Assembly: GCA_963170055.1 (NCBI GenBank)
Contig: CAUJGJ010000093.1
Span: 2,024,201-2,088,200, forward strand
Direction of reading: 5' to 3'
DNA: 64,000 bases
Origin: Halisarca cf. caerulea
Taxonomy: Eukaryota > Porifera > Demospongiae > Chondrillida > Halisarcidae
The position numbers and the translations under genes are program-made. This document shows, in pieces, positions 33,796-45,300 of the stretch. The number at the start of each line of letters is the position of its first letter. Position 1 is the first letter of the stretch. Below the pieces are notes generated by a model that was not told the DNA's origin, did not search any database, and worked only from the letters and a program-made list of their open reading frames with translations.

Positions 33796-34257
33796 TAGGC
33801 CGTACAAAGTTAATTTTAAGTTTCTGGTCCCCTTCCTGGTCATTTTTTTCAGGTGAAAAAAGAAAAATAATTTTTTTTAAAGAATAGTCAGTTAGCATGC
33901 TGGGTTCAAACCCTGACCAAAATATTATAAAATATCAAGTAAAGCATGTGTTTTCAGCATGAACACATGCACAACCATTGTGTTATTGTGGAACCTAGAG
34001 GCTGTCTGGTTCCATACAGACATGCACTCCCCATCTAATTGTGCTGTATAGGTTTGTATCATCTTTCAACTTGTTTCAATTCAGCATTGTTGTAGCATTA
34101 ATAGCATCTGTTCACAGATTAAGGAATATAATATTTGCATGAATGCCTTTTTCAATGACTAGATTGAAAAAAAAATAAAAATAAAAACCCTGGTGGCCTG
34201 GTCAATTTTCAAAGATGTACAAGACCAGAAACATATTATTAACTTTGTGTGGCCTTA
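33796..34257. mobile_element. MITE with ~35-bp terminal inverted repeats
   Basis: Left TAGGCCGTACAAAGTTAATT.TAAGTTTCTGGTC matches the complement of the right end GACCAGAAACATATTATTAACTTTGTGTGGCC. The interior carries GGGTTCAAACCCTGACC, which resembles a tRNA B box. A second copy is at 16161-16580. There is no ORF. Confidence 0.75.
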
Positions 34258-34349
34258 GTCCCAGAAACTATAGTGATACATATATGCTCAGCCTGCAGCT
34301 GGCAGTCATTTTAAAAGCATCATTTTTATTCACTTTCCTCATTAACAAG

Positions 34350-35295
34350 TACAGTGTAGTCCACATAATTCGAATCTCAATATCCAATGTGAAAACCTTG
34401 AATTAGACAAAATTTTGAATTATAAGAATTCCACTTAAATCAAAATTTAGATTTAAGTGACTAAAATTCCAATTGGAAAAAAGATGAATGAATAACATAT
34501 ATGTAGAGTATAAATGCACTGTCTGTGGTGACAAGTTATACAAAATATGCAATACAGCCGTATACTGTACTCCTTATTAAGGTATTTGGTGATCTACTGT
34601 CTCTTAAAGTAATCAGTTATCTTCGGCTGTACTAAAGTGGAAGTATGATGCTTTGTGACTTCACTCGCTAACTTCTGCAGTAAGCTGTATGGGGACTCAC
34701 TGGACTGGAGTAGGTAGGCTTGGATAGTTGAGAAGGCTTGTTGGGCTTCCTAGTAAGTAATACTGGGTAGTTCCTCTCCATGATCATCCTCGTCATTGTC
34801 ATCTTTGTAATTTGTCAAAGACTCCAAAATGTCGTCAACAGCAGGCATAGGACAACATTGGACTTTTTCATCGCACACAACATATTCATCAAAAGTGCAT
34901 GGGACTTCGAGGTTCAATTCATCTAGTGCCAGTTCCTGGTTTGGTATATAGCCAGTGCATGTGTGTGATGGAGCTAGTTGGTGGGTGGGTGTTTCTATCT
35001 CTATATATATGCGTATCTGTATGCATCTGAGAGTGTGTGTGTACCACGATATATGTGTGTGTGTGTATGTGTGTGTGTGTGTGCGTGTGTACGTGTGTGC
35101 GTGTGCGAGAAATGTACACAACCTACCCGTTACACTTCTAATTCTATTAGGTACCCATTCTTTTTGTAAGTATTCATGTTTTGTGGTCATACTTCCAAAA
35201 CAAGTCCTTTCACTTTTAATAGCGGCTGCAATACGCTGTGTAGCTTCAAGTAGTCTGCTTGGCCTTGAAGTATGGCAGATGGGTATTCCTCCTTA
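34350..35295 (-). mobile_element. Tigger/pogo-like DNA transposon relic
   Basis: The left end reads TACAGTGTAGTCCACATAAT followed by TCGAA, close to Tigger-type termini as I remember them. The minus-strand ORF 34750-35190 ends in an acidic region (EVPCTFDEYVVCDEKVQC, DDILESLTNYKDDNDEDDHG), like the acidic C-terminus after the DDE domain in Tigger/jerky transposases. A (TG)n microsatellite has expanded inside the ORF at ~35030-35105 and reads as His/Thr repeats. The catalytic domain is not visible. Confidence 0.5.
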
Positions 35296-35303
35296 AATAG
35301 CGC

Positions 35304-35316
<13 letters not shown>

Positions 35317-35369
<53 letters not shown>
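35317..35369. repeat. (TA)n microsatellite
   Basis: Uninterrupted TA dinucleotides next to the Tigger-like relic. Similar shorter TA runs are at 37199-37232 and 38518-38543. Confidence 0.95.
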
Positions 35370-35372
<3 letters not shown>

Positions 35373-35623
35373 GACTACACTGAAGTTACTATTCGGGAAC
35401 TGGACAAATTCATTAATATATAGCTAATATCAAAGAAAATGAAGGTTGGATTTGCTCTTATCATGAACTATTTTTTGTATGAGGCCATTTCATGCAAACG
35501 ATTATCATGGTTTCTTACTTTCCTTGCAAATTTATAACTTTCAAGTATTCTTTTTAATCACAAGGGTTCACAAAATATTGGTCTGGCGCTTGCTTGACCT
35601 GCCGAATAGGTTCCTACAATCCT

Positions 35624-36980
35624 GAACTTATAAACAAAACACATACAAGCAATATTATAAGTACACCAAAAACTGTAGTTGCATGACCATACACAGTATA
35701 TTCCTCTGTTCAGAGGTCACCTAGAAGCACACCATAATACGATTGTTCAGAATTCTTTCAAGTTTAAGCTATATAGGCAACACTGCAATGGAAGTGAAAA
35801 CCAGCTACTAAGTATAATACATCCGGATATAAGTGTAGTGCCTTCGTACTGGTGCTGTTAATTGCACTACATCATTTGATCTCTTCATAGATGTTGGCAG
35901 CTCCATAAGCAGGGTTATTTACCAGCTGGACACTCTCATATTCCACATCTTTAGCTGTATCACTGCTGTTTGCATCATGGCAATGTCTGTATAGGGATAA
36001 AGCAGTGTATTTGACAATTAGCCATTGTACGTACAGTACTTAAAGAGGCACTTCATTAGAATTCTACTAAAGTGAATACATTGGAATCTCCAAATAAAGG
36101 ACACTTTGTGGACAACATGAATTCAGATGAATTGTTATAGGTGTTTTCCTCTTTATACTGGGACTCCTTGTGATCTTCTACATGCATTTTATGGACTGAG
36201 GCCGGTTTGTTTTAGTAGATTACAAGCTATCAACCAATGAAAGTTTTTACCATGAAAATCTTGTGCACTGCATAAACATGGCTATCCACAGACAAAAAAA
36301 GTTTCAATATGTGCAAAATCAAAACTCAGGAACTGCGAGGACAGAAACAAATTTACTACCCAGACGGTCCCACTAAAGTATGGTGACAATGCAAACTACG
36401 GTATATGCATTAATCTTTTTGGCTTGAAACTTTTGCTGATTCTGCCTTTTAGTGAAATTCATGGTTGCATATTAGCAACTGACCTTGTTTTGTCATTGCA
36501 CAAGAGCCCAATTGTAATTTTTGTGGGACGACGTAAACTTTCGTGGATGGCTTCTATGCAATCCGCGAATACCATAAAATACCACTGTGACACAAAAATT
36601 AGCATATTATTATACATTATGTTCGAGTGTTTATAATATCATACAACATTTAATTAGTGCATGCATACGGTATGATCCACTACGGGCCCGGGATACAAAG
36701 CCATTTGTGAGCTAGTATGGCCTGCTATAACTGTCCCTGGTGCATGCTGGGGAATGTTTGTAGCATGTCAGAATATTTGAGGTAAGCCTCCAAGACAGAG
36801 GCAACCTCTCCATATACAAAGGAGAAGGGAGTTGTCCTGACTTAATTGTCCTTTATTAGGAGAGTCCACTGTGCTTAGAACTTGTATAACAATCAATCTC
36901 AAAACACTGCTAAAATTATGAATCTATGTACTACGTTTTGGTGGAACATGACTGGAACAATTATTTATTCCCCTTGTATG
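35624..36980. repeat. Duplicated terminal-exon block, copy 1
   Basis: Collinear with 39226-41370. 35624-36160 matches 39226-39700, 36160-36515 matches 40794-41178, and 36790-36980 matches 41190-41370. The ~1.1 kb holding the transmembrane exon in copy 2 is missing, and a ~275-bp segment (36515-36790) is present only here. Confidence 0.8.
35872..35986 (-). CDS. Duplicate terminal exon of gene B: cytoplasmic tail with YESV, NPAY and YEEI motifs
   Basis: 115 nt, the same length as the gene B terminal exon at 39443-39557, with the same acceptor (CCCTATACAG|ACAT), the same phase 2 entry and a TGA stop. It encodes HCHDANSSDTAK, then DVEYESVQLVN and NPAYGAANIYEEIK. Compared with the other copy there are a handful of substitutions but no frameshift or stop, and all three tyrosines are kept. 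The transmembrane exon is absent from this duplicated block, so the exon is in frame only if spliced from the transmembrane exon at 40373. It may be an alternative last exon of gene B or a recently stranded duplicate. Confidence 0.55.
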
Positions 36981-37194
36981 GTTTCAGGGTAATCAACTAT
37001 ATGTGCATTAGGATATGCAGGGACTACATTAATTAAAAAGTGCATGTTTGGGAGACTGGAAATTCATGCATACATGGCAGATATATTGCATATCGGCTCC
37101 CAATGCATGCATATGTACATGTGCATGATCATGCAAGCTATATAGCCTCTTGCAGGCTATAATTGCCATATGTGCAGGCATGCATTATAATATG

Positions 37195-37239
<45 letters not shown>

Positions 37240-37698
37240 TATTATTATAAATGAATATCCATGAACGATACAGGAAAAAGTGATGAGTAAATGAGATATT
37301 GTGATGTATGAGAGAATGCTATAAGTAATAACAATATTATAACTACACGTGTACGCATACAGAAACAAAACAGTACACCTGAAACATACATCTAAAGAAA
37401 TAACAAAACAATCAAATAAACAAAAGGCAACAACAAATAAACAAACATAAACAAGGTAGTCTCTTCCATTGTTCTGCAGACAGACAATGTAGTGCCCTTT
37501 TGAACAGCAATGGACAGTCGTTCGGCAAGATAGCAATATAGGCCTCGTCCTCATGAGTAAGGGCTCTTATTATTCTCTTATATTATTATCATAATATATA
37601 AGCGCTAGCATTTTAATAATAAGCACAGTGACAATAAAGATGCAATAAGACAGTTTTTGTAATTAACACGAATAGTACTTCATACAGCAATAATTGAG

Positions 37699-38156
37699 TC
37701 AATTGGGAGGGATGCATCCCTCAATCACACATTGGGCAGTGGATGGTGGATAATCCGGAACACAGTGGAGAGATCCGGATCCTCTCAAGCACATGATTTG
37801 TGCTCTGAGGAGGGCAAAACCCAAGCGACATCGTAGCCACCGAATCACACAGCTGTATGGCTCCTTCTTCTTCACAGATACGAGGTGTGCAAGCCTTTTG
37901 TAGAAGACTGATGTCGACCTGCTCATCCCCACAGATGTGGAGAAGATTAGAGGAGAGAAAGATGCATGTCAATCCCCCTGATTCGCTCCTCATATTGGTG
38001 GCGTTTGGCTTGTTCGTGCCGTTTTAAACAGGAGCCAATAGGTTCATTCCGGTACGAGTCAGCATTAGGATTGAAGACCCGGACATCCATGAATGTTTTC
38101 TCATACCGGGAACCCCAGAAACCACATGCATGCACTGATGTCTTCTCTGGCCTCAT
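37699..38156 (-). pseudogene. Retroelement-type C-terminal fragment (DVRVFNP family)
   Basis: Frameshifted minus-strand protein. 38156-37947 reads WGSRYEKTFMDVRVFNPNAD and CLKRHEQAKRHQYEERIR; 37932-37699 reads TSVFYKRLAHLVSVKK and WLRCRLGFALLRAQIMCLRG. This order is what I remember at the C-terminus of reverse-transcriptase polyproteins widespread in sponges and cnidarians. At least two frame breaks separate the parts. Confidence 0.55.
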
Positions 38157-38187
38157 TGTCAGTGCAGCACATATGTACTTGTAGTGT

Positions 38188-38465
38188 GCTGCACGTGCGG
38201 GATGTAGGAATTTGTACAGTGTGCACTCAGTCCAATTAGACTCTGTCTAGCCCTATATATCCGTCTAGCCTCATGTATGTGTAGCTCTATGCTCATCTAG
38301 CCCTATGTCTGTCTTGACCTTTGCCCACCTAACCCTCTACCGGTTAAATTTTGCAACTCATGCTTGTTCCAAGTGTTTTTGGAGAATTTTGATAATGCCT
38401 TTTGCACGATCCTGTGTCAATCCTACATCCTTTTACCGTTTTTAAATGCATGGTTTTTATACACC
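38188..38465. repeat. Dispersed CTAGCCCTATG-family copy
   Basis: Runs from the GTGCTGCACGTGCGGGATGT centre through TTTGTACAGTGTGCACTCAG and CTAGCCCTATG units to TCCTACATCC and its ATTTTTAAAT-type end. It directly abuts the retroelement fragment. Confidence 0.75.
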
Positions 38466-38511
38466 CTTTATATAATTAAAGGACCTTAAGTTGCATGCAT
38501 GATCATGACTA

Positions 38512-38556
<45 letters not shown>

Positions 38557-39046
38557 ATATAGTTTTCGATCATGATCATGTAGGAACCATGCATGGCGTA
38601 GTTATATTGTGTGTACTATTTACATATCGTAAAATTATTATAATCCCTACATTTTTCTCCATACATGAATACTTTATCATATTAATCATATATATAAGGA
38701 ATTAAGGTAATGTCAACCATGCATGTACATATAATATGCATATTCATTTGCATGCATGCATTTGATTTGTATGGATTCCCACATTTTATATTGCACATGC
38801 AAACTGCAACGTGGTGGCTTGCAATTGACATATGGCCAATTTAAACTGCAGCTGCATATTATAATATATTATAGAAAAATCGCACAAAATCCACATGAAT
38901 CACCAGTATACCATATATAATATTATAGAAAGCTAAAAAAGCTTATCGTTTTCACTATTCGTTCCAAGCAACCAAGAAAACCTTAATGCATTCTTCAAAG
39001 GAAGTCCCCATCTTGCAAATGTATGCAATAACTGTCCATGCACACA

Positions 39047-39060
39047 CACATGCGTGCACA

Positions 39061-39102
<42 letters not shown>

Positions 39103-39126
39103 TACACCTACACATGCAGACATACG

Positions 39127-39165
<39 letters not shown>
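39047..39165. repeat. (CA)n microsatellite, interrupted
   Basis: Two CA runs separated by AATACACCTACACATGCAG. Short ORFs here on both strands are repeat translations only. Confidence 0.95.
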
Positions 39166-39167
<2 letters not shown>

Positions 39168-39194
39168 TAATAATCAAGTTATAGTTATACTTAC

Positions 39195-39200
39195 TTTATT
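39195..39200 (-). terminator. Candidate poly(A) signal of gene B
   Basis: AATAAA on the minus strand about 245 nt after the gene B stop codon. It is the first canonical hexamer I see downstream. It is called by position only. Confidence 0.4.
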
Positions 39201-39442
39201 CTAAGTTACTGAAACACACAAACAACTTATAAACAAAACACATACAAACAATTTTTTATAAGTACACCAAAAACTGTAGTTGCCTGACCATACACAGTAT
39301 ATTCCAATGATCAGAGGTCACTCAGAAGCACACCATAATATGATTGTTCAGAATTATAAATAAAAGTAAAACCATGCAGCTACTAAGTATAATACATCTG
39401 GATATAAGTGCATTTGCCTTCTACAGGTGCTGTTGCACTAGA

Positions 39443-39557
39443 TCATTTGATTTCTTCATAGATGTTGGCAGTTCCATAAGCAGGGTTACACTCCAGCTGG
39501 ACACTCTCATATTCTACATCTTTAGCTGTATCACGGCTGTTTGCATTATGGGAATGT
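39443..39557 (-). CDS. Gene B terminal exon: cytoplasmic tail
   Basis: 115 nt; acceptor CCCTATACAG|ACATTC with a pyrimidine-rich tract; enters in phase 2 and ends at TGA 39445-39443. The tail reads HSHNANSRDTAK, then DVEYESVQLEC and NPAYGTANIYEEIK. Three tyrosines sit in recognisable contexts: YESV, NPAY (PTB-type) and YEEI (the optimal Src-family SH2 ligand once phosphorylated). Adding it to the transmembrane exon gives FRKR-R-HSH, a normal basic stop-transfer start. Confidence 0.75.
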
Positions 39558-42332
39558 CTGTATAGGGATAAAGCAGTGTGTTCTGCATTTGCCATTGTAT
39601 GTAAGAGTCTAGTGGAACCTCCAAATAAAGGATACTTTGTGGACAACATGAATTCAGATGAACTGTTGAGGTTTTTTTCTATATAATTGGACTCCATGCA
39701 AGTCTTATCCTTTGAAGAGAGGAATATTATACAGTGCCCTTATATGGCAGAGTCCACTATTGGACGTTCCACTGTACACCTGTTCGAATATAATACACAT
39801 TGCACATGATCAAGATCTAAGCTCCAGGTTTTACTCTCATGATTGTACAAATACGCAGTTGCATTAGAGGTACACAACTTTAAAAAGGTAATGAAAATAA
39901 CTTTTACCGTTAAACGCTTATCCAGAACTTGCATCATTATTTAGTGAACTGTTAACTGGTAACTGTTAACAGTTAACGGTTTAAATGTAGCATCTGCTAA
40001 GTTTGATAGGAGTCTGTGAGATATGACGGGAAGGAGTTTCAGGAAAGACTATCAGAGAGTAGAATAGCGTAGGAGATTTTGATCAAAGTATGTAAGGTAA
40101 AGGGGGGTAATTTGGAACACGCTGGTAATTTGGAACAGGGCCTGTAATTTTTGCTGTGGTTATATAACCCAACCATCCTTGCTACTGCCAGACTCCCACT
40201 TCATGGAGACAATACAGATGAGAAAAAATAACAGATGTAGCTTGTGGTTGACACTACTTTTGGCCTGACTGTTCCGAATTTCCGGCCTGCTGTTCCAAAT
40301 TACCCCCCCCCCCCCCTTTACCTTATATATAAATTCAATGTTTACAAAAAATTTGAACTATTCTGCACTGACCTCTTACGGAAAATGACTACACAGATGG
40401 TTGTGATGACTGTTGCAATAATCATAATGAAAATAAAAGCAACTACTGATATTGACCCAACAATCACTCCCAAATTGTCTGAGCTCACTCCAGTTGGTAG
40501 CAAAACATGAAGGTCTGCAAAGGAGAAAAATATCAAATTTGTAAGAACTAGAAATTATGATGATTGACATACATTAATTATAACATGCATTGTATATCAT
40601 CATGGATGCATTTAATACCATTTACAAGTGAATGAGCTAGCAGCAGTGGTCTATTCTACTGTAATAAGCAACTGAGATCCACGAAGCTGGAAAACACTCA
40701 AGTAATACTAGTTCTGCTCTATAGTATAAACACAGCATTTTGTTCATGCAAGGGATTTGTGAACCCATTGATTAAAAAAGGTACTAACACTGGCACTTGT
40801 GATCTTGCACATGCATTTTATGGACTGCTGCTGGTTTGTTTTAATAGATTACAAGCTATCAAACAATGAAAATTTTATCATGAAAATTTTGTGCATTGCA
40901 CAAACATGGCTATCCAAAGACAAAAAATGCAATATTTCTAAATAATTGGATTTGTGAAGAAGTTTTAATATGTGCCAAATCAAACTCAAGGACTGCTAGG
41001 GCAGAAACAAATTTACTACCCAGGCGGTCCCTTTAAAGTATGGCAATAATGCAAACTACGGTATATGCAATAATCTTTTTGGCGCGAAACTTTTGCGTAT
41101 ATTGCCTTTTAGTGAAGTTCATGGTTTCATATTAGCAAATGACCTTGTTTTGTCATTGCACAAGAGCCCAATTGTACAGTGCCAGTATACAAAGGAGAAA
41201 GGAATTGTCCTGAATTTGTCCTTCATTAGGAGATTCCACTGTGCTTAGAATTGTATAACAATTAATCTCAAATCACTGCTAAAATATGAATATATATGTA
41301 CTACGTTTTTGTGGAACATGACTGAAACAATTAGTTATTCCCCTTAAAAATATGTTTCAGGGCTATCAACTATCACATGTGCAGTTTAGATAAAATCACA
41401 GTATAATAGCATTAACAATATGAAATAATGTTATTATTTTTATTGGTTTATTGACAAAATGAATGTGTATTTTATGATTAAGTAAAATGATGACTTATAG
41501 TATGTCACTTATGTAACCCTAACCCCATGAAGGTATTATGCATATTGAGAACCTCTTTTTGCAAACTGCTCATTGACAAAAGCAAGTGCACTGTGAAATA
41601 CGTACCAGTGTTGATCCTTGGATCCAATGAGTAACCACATTTGAGTTGCATGCAAGTGAAGCACAGCTGGATAGAGTACCTTGCTCATGAATACTTGTCA
41701 CGAGATGGAATGCACCAAATCATTGACTGTTACAATTACCTGCAGTAGCATTCCCCTTCATGGTCCCATTCCCAGTGTACACATCCACCATGAAACTGTA
41801 TGAAGTGGTTGGATCCAGTCCTCCAATAACAACACTAGAGTTGGTAGTGGTGACTCTATTGGTATCACGAGACACTCTCCCAAGTGATGTGGGATAGTAG
41901 GTCACAACATAGAGAGGAAATCCTCTTGCTTCATGGAGTGTTAGGGGAGTCCAGCTAACACGAACTGCACTGTTGTCATTGATCCAGTTGATGACTGCAT
42001 TCTGGACAGCAACTGTAGGAGCTATACGTAGTAGATAACACAACTTTTTTCTTCAGTTTTTTTATACACAATGTCATCTTGTACATAAACACACTGCATA
42101 TGAACATCATCAAGTGTAGGTTAACAAGTGCACGATTGAAACCTTGAAGATATGGAGCAAACCAATACATAATAACGTATAATATACCCTTGTGTGACCA
42201 TGAAGGACAATACTTGTACACAATTACTGAAATATCACATACAATAGAATGTAAATGTAATATACCTGTTCGAGAATAAATTCATCCACTTTACGATGCT
42301 TGAGTAATTTATGATGCATAATAATGAATGTA

Positions 42333-42369
<37 letters not shown>

Positions 42370-45300
42370 TACACTGTGCTACACTACTGTCAATGCACAC
42401 AAGGCTACACTGCAAAAATTGTGGGGCTTCCTTACTTCCTTCAGATGTGAAGAAGATCTTAGATGCATTCCTTCCAATTCCTATTATTGTCCTAGCACTG
42501 ACAGTCACCTGTACAGGTCGCTTGGGAGCTACACATGTGGATTAATAATATATAAATCCTGCCAACTCAAGTTTCATTCAATTGTATTATACCATATATG
42601 CGGTTTACAATCAATGTGTGTAACAAGGGAAATTTATGCCATGGCTATGAGCATTTCGTAAGCACAACATTAAAGGCATACACAAATGAAAGATGCACTT
42701 CTTACTGATAAATATAACAATACTTTGAACAGGTTAGAGCATATACTGACTACATAACTTGTACCAAATGTCTATATACAAAGCAAAAGCTCACTCAAAT
42801 CCTTCAATGACGTAGCAGTTACATCTTTCCTAAAGTTGACTTTTGTCTTGTTACCTTCATACACTCCATATTCCATAACATATCCAGTGATAACTCCATT
42901 TGGTTCCATTGGTTCACTCCATGTTATCTTTGCTGAAGTGTTTGATGTTATTCTATAAGACAAGTTTGACACCGGACCAGGAACTGCACACGTGAAAGAG
43001 ACAACACATACTGTCTGCATCAATTTTGCCTCTTACACAACATTTAACATAATACACCCACCCACCATCTTGCAAAGTCCAAAACACATTCAATAAACTA
43101 AATGGTCCCACTCCTGCCTCATTTACAGCTGCTACTCCCCAAATGTAGTGTGTATGTGGTGTCAATGTAGTAAGTGTATATATAGTGCACAAAGAGTGTA
43201 TAGTGAACAAATGAGTCTGGAAATCCAAGGTATAAATTATAAATTCAAAAGTTTATGAGAAAACATGCCCCCAGACCAGAAAGAACGCTATTGCGTGCAC
43301 TCCCTTCGACCCCCCATTTCATTCGTAAGTATGGTTTTGCCCCCCTTGGCCATATTTCTAAATGAAATCCTGAATTGCATGCAATGTATGTACATTGCAT
43401 AGATTGTTAGTTTACCCATAGATAATAGAACGGGTTTACCTTTCCTTGGGTTCACTTTTTAAGCTTTTGGGAACGTAGCTACGTATGTATCTTCACCAAT
43501 AGTTTTCAAACTTCCACAATGTCGATGAATAACCGCTAAGAGACACTCTCTCAAGAGTACATTACACCTGCTAGATCTTACTGTTTCACTCTTGACAGAT
43601 ATTAACTACACCTATAGGATAAACCAAGAGACACAATTTCGTTCATTAGGAAAGGCAAACTCTAAGAAAGCAAGAAAAGACCTTTTGTTGCATCATGGTT
43701 TATGGTTGCATTATCTGCAGGCAGAGCCAACAAATTAATTTATGCACGGAAATTTAAGACCCCCAAAAATGAGGCGAGCCATAAAATTTTTGCACCATGA
43801 AAATTTCCTGACGTACGGTATACACAAGTACATGAATACATATTAAAACTCTCCCCCATCCACCCACCAACAGACAAAGACACAAACATACACATGTAAT
43901 GCTACTTTCTCTGTTTTTATAGAATTGAGTTAGAATTCAGTATGCACATGCATTGCAGAGGTTAAAGTGATATTGAATACAAACTCTGCAATACTATACT
44001 ATAATGCAGCTACGTAGACTGCAATTGTGGACTTCCTTACTTCCTTCAGATGTGAAGAAGATCTTAGATGCATTCCTTCCAATTCCTATTATTGTCTTAG
44101 CACTAACAGTCACCTCCACAGGTCGCTTGGGAGCTACACATGTGGAATATGAGTATAAATTCTTGTAATGTACTAACTTCTTTGTATATAGGGTATATAA
44201 AATCAGGAAATATACATACATGTGCCTGACTCTCAGGCTACATCAAACATATTGAACATTCTATAAGCATGCAAATAAACACGATTGATCAATGCTTAGG
44301 ACGAATACGGCGTATATACAAACTAATTAGGGCATAATAGGACATGATATAGAAAATTTACATAATATTATATCCAAGAAACAAGCAGCTCACCCAAATC
44401 CTTCAATGATGTAGCAGTTACATCTTTCCTAAAGTTGACTTTTGTCTTGTTACCTTCATACACTCCATATTCCATAACATATCCAATGATAACTCCATTT
44501 GGTTCTGCTGGCTCACTCCATGTTATCTTCGCTGAAGTGTTTGATGTTATGCTATAAGACAAACTTGACACTGGACCAGGAACTGCATTTGTGAAAGAGA
44601 CAACACACTCGATTCATATCCATTTTGTCCACTTATACTGTAGCACTACACACTCACCATCTTGTAAAGTCCAAAATGAATTCAAAGCACTAAATGGTCC
44701 TATTCCTGCCTCATTGACAGCTGCTACTCTCCACCTGTAGTATGTATGTGGTGTCAACGTAGCAAGAGTGTACTGTGAAGTAGTTGGCTCATCAAATGTT
44801 GGGTTGTCAATGACTACAGTGTAGTTCCCAACACTTCTCACTCTCCTTCCTTGTGACACAGATTCAGTGATATACAATCTCACAGCATATTGGAGTATTA
44901 TGCCATTTCTGCTATCATTGGATGGAATAGACCAGTGAAGATTAACACTTGTTGATGTTTTGCTTGTATGATTTAAACTTTTTGGGGCAAGTACTGGAGC
45001 TTTTAAAAGAATATAGATGATAATGCTGGAATTCACACAATGAAATTTCAAAAGAAGTGTACGGTATATATATGTAAACAAAATATAAAGATTGATAACA
45101 GACAAAATAACATGTCAATCGATTGCATTAAAGTTATTAGAATAATCACTAGAGTATAATATCATGAAACCTATATTTAAATCCGTGTATGTATCCCAGA
45201 CACTACAATAGTGATATACTGTGGACTATACACTGATTTATTAATGATAAATTGAGTTTACATTACAGGCATACACTCACTAGACATAAAAGTTGTTGCA

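Noticed and set aside
34919..35296. His/Thr- and Val/Cys-rich ORFs on both strands
   Set aside because: They are translations of a TG/CA microsatellite; only the flanking minus-strand part resembles a transposon end.
37138..37554. 138-aa ORF with a Tyr/Ile-rich end
   Set aside because: It runs through the (TA)n repeat at 37199-37232 and has no domain or splice support.
38933..39204. Cys/Val and His/Thr repeat ORFs
   Set aside because: Six-frame readings of the (CA)n microsatellite at 39047-39165.
39558..39697. In-frame upstream extension of the gene B tail ORF (starting MESNYIEK)
   Set aside because: A good acceptor at 39557 matches the phase 2 donor of the transmembrane exon, and the duplicate copy has a frame-shifting base upstream of the same acceptor, so the extension is probably intron.
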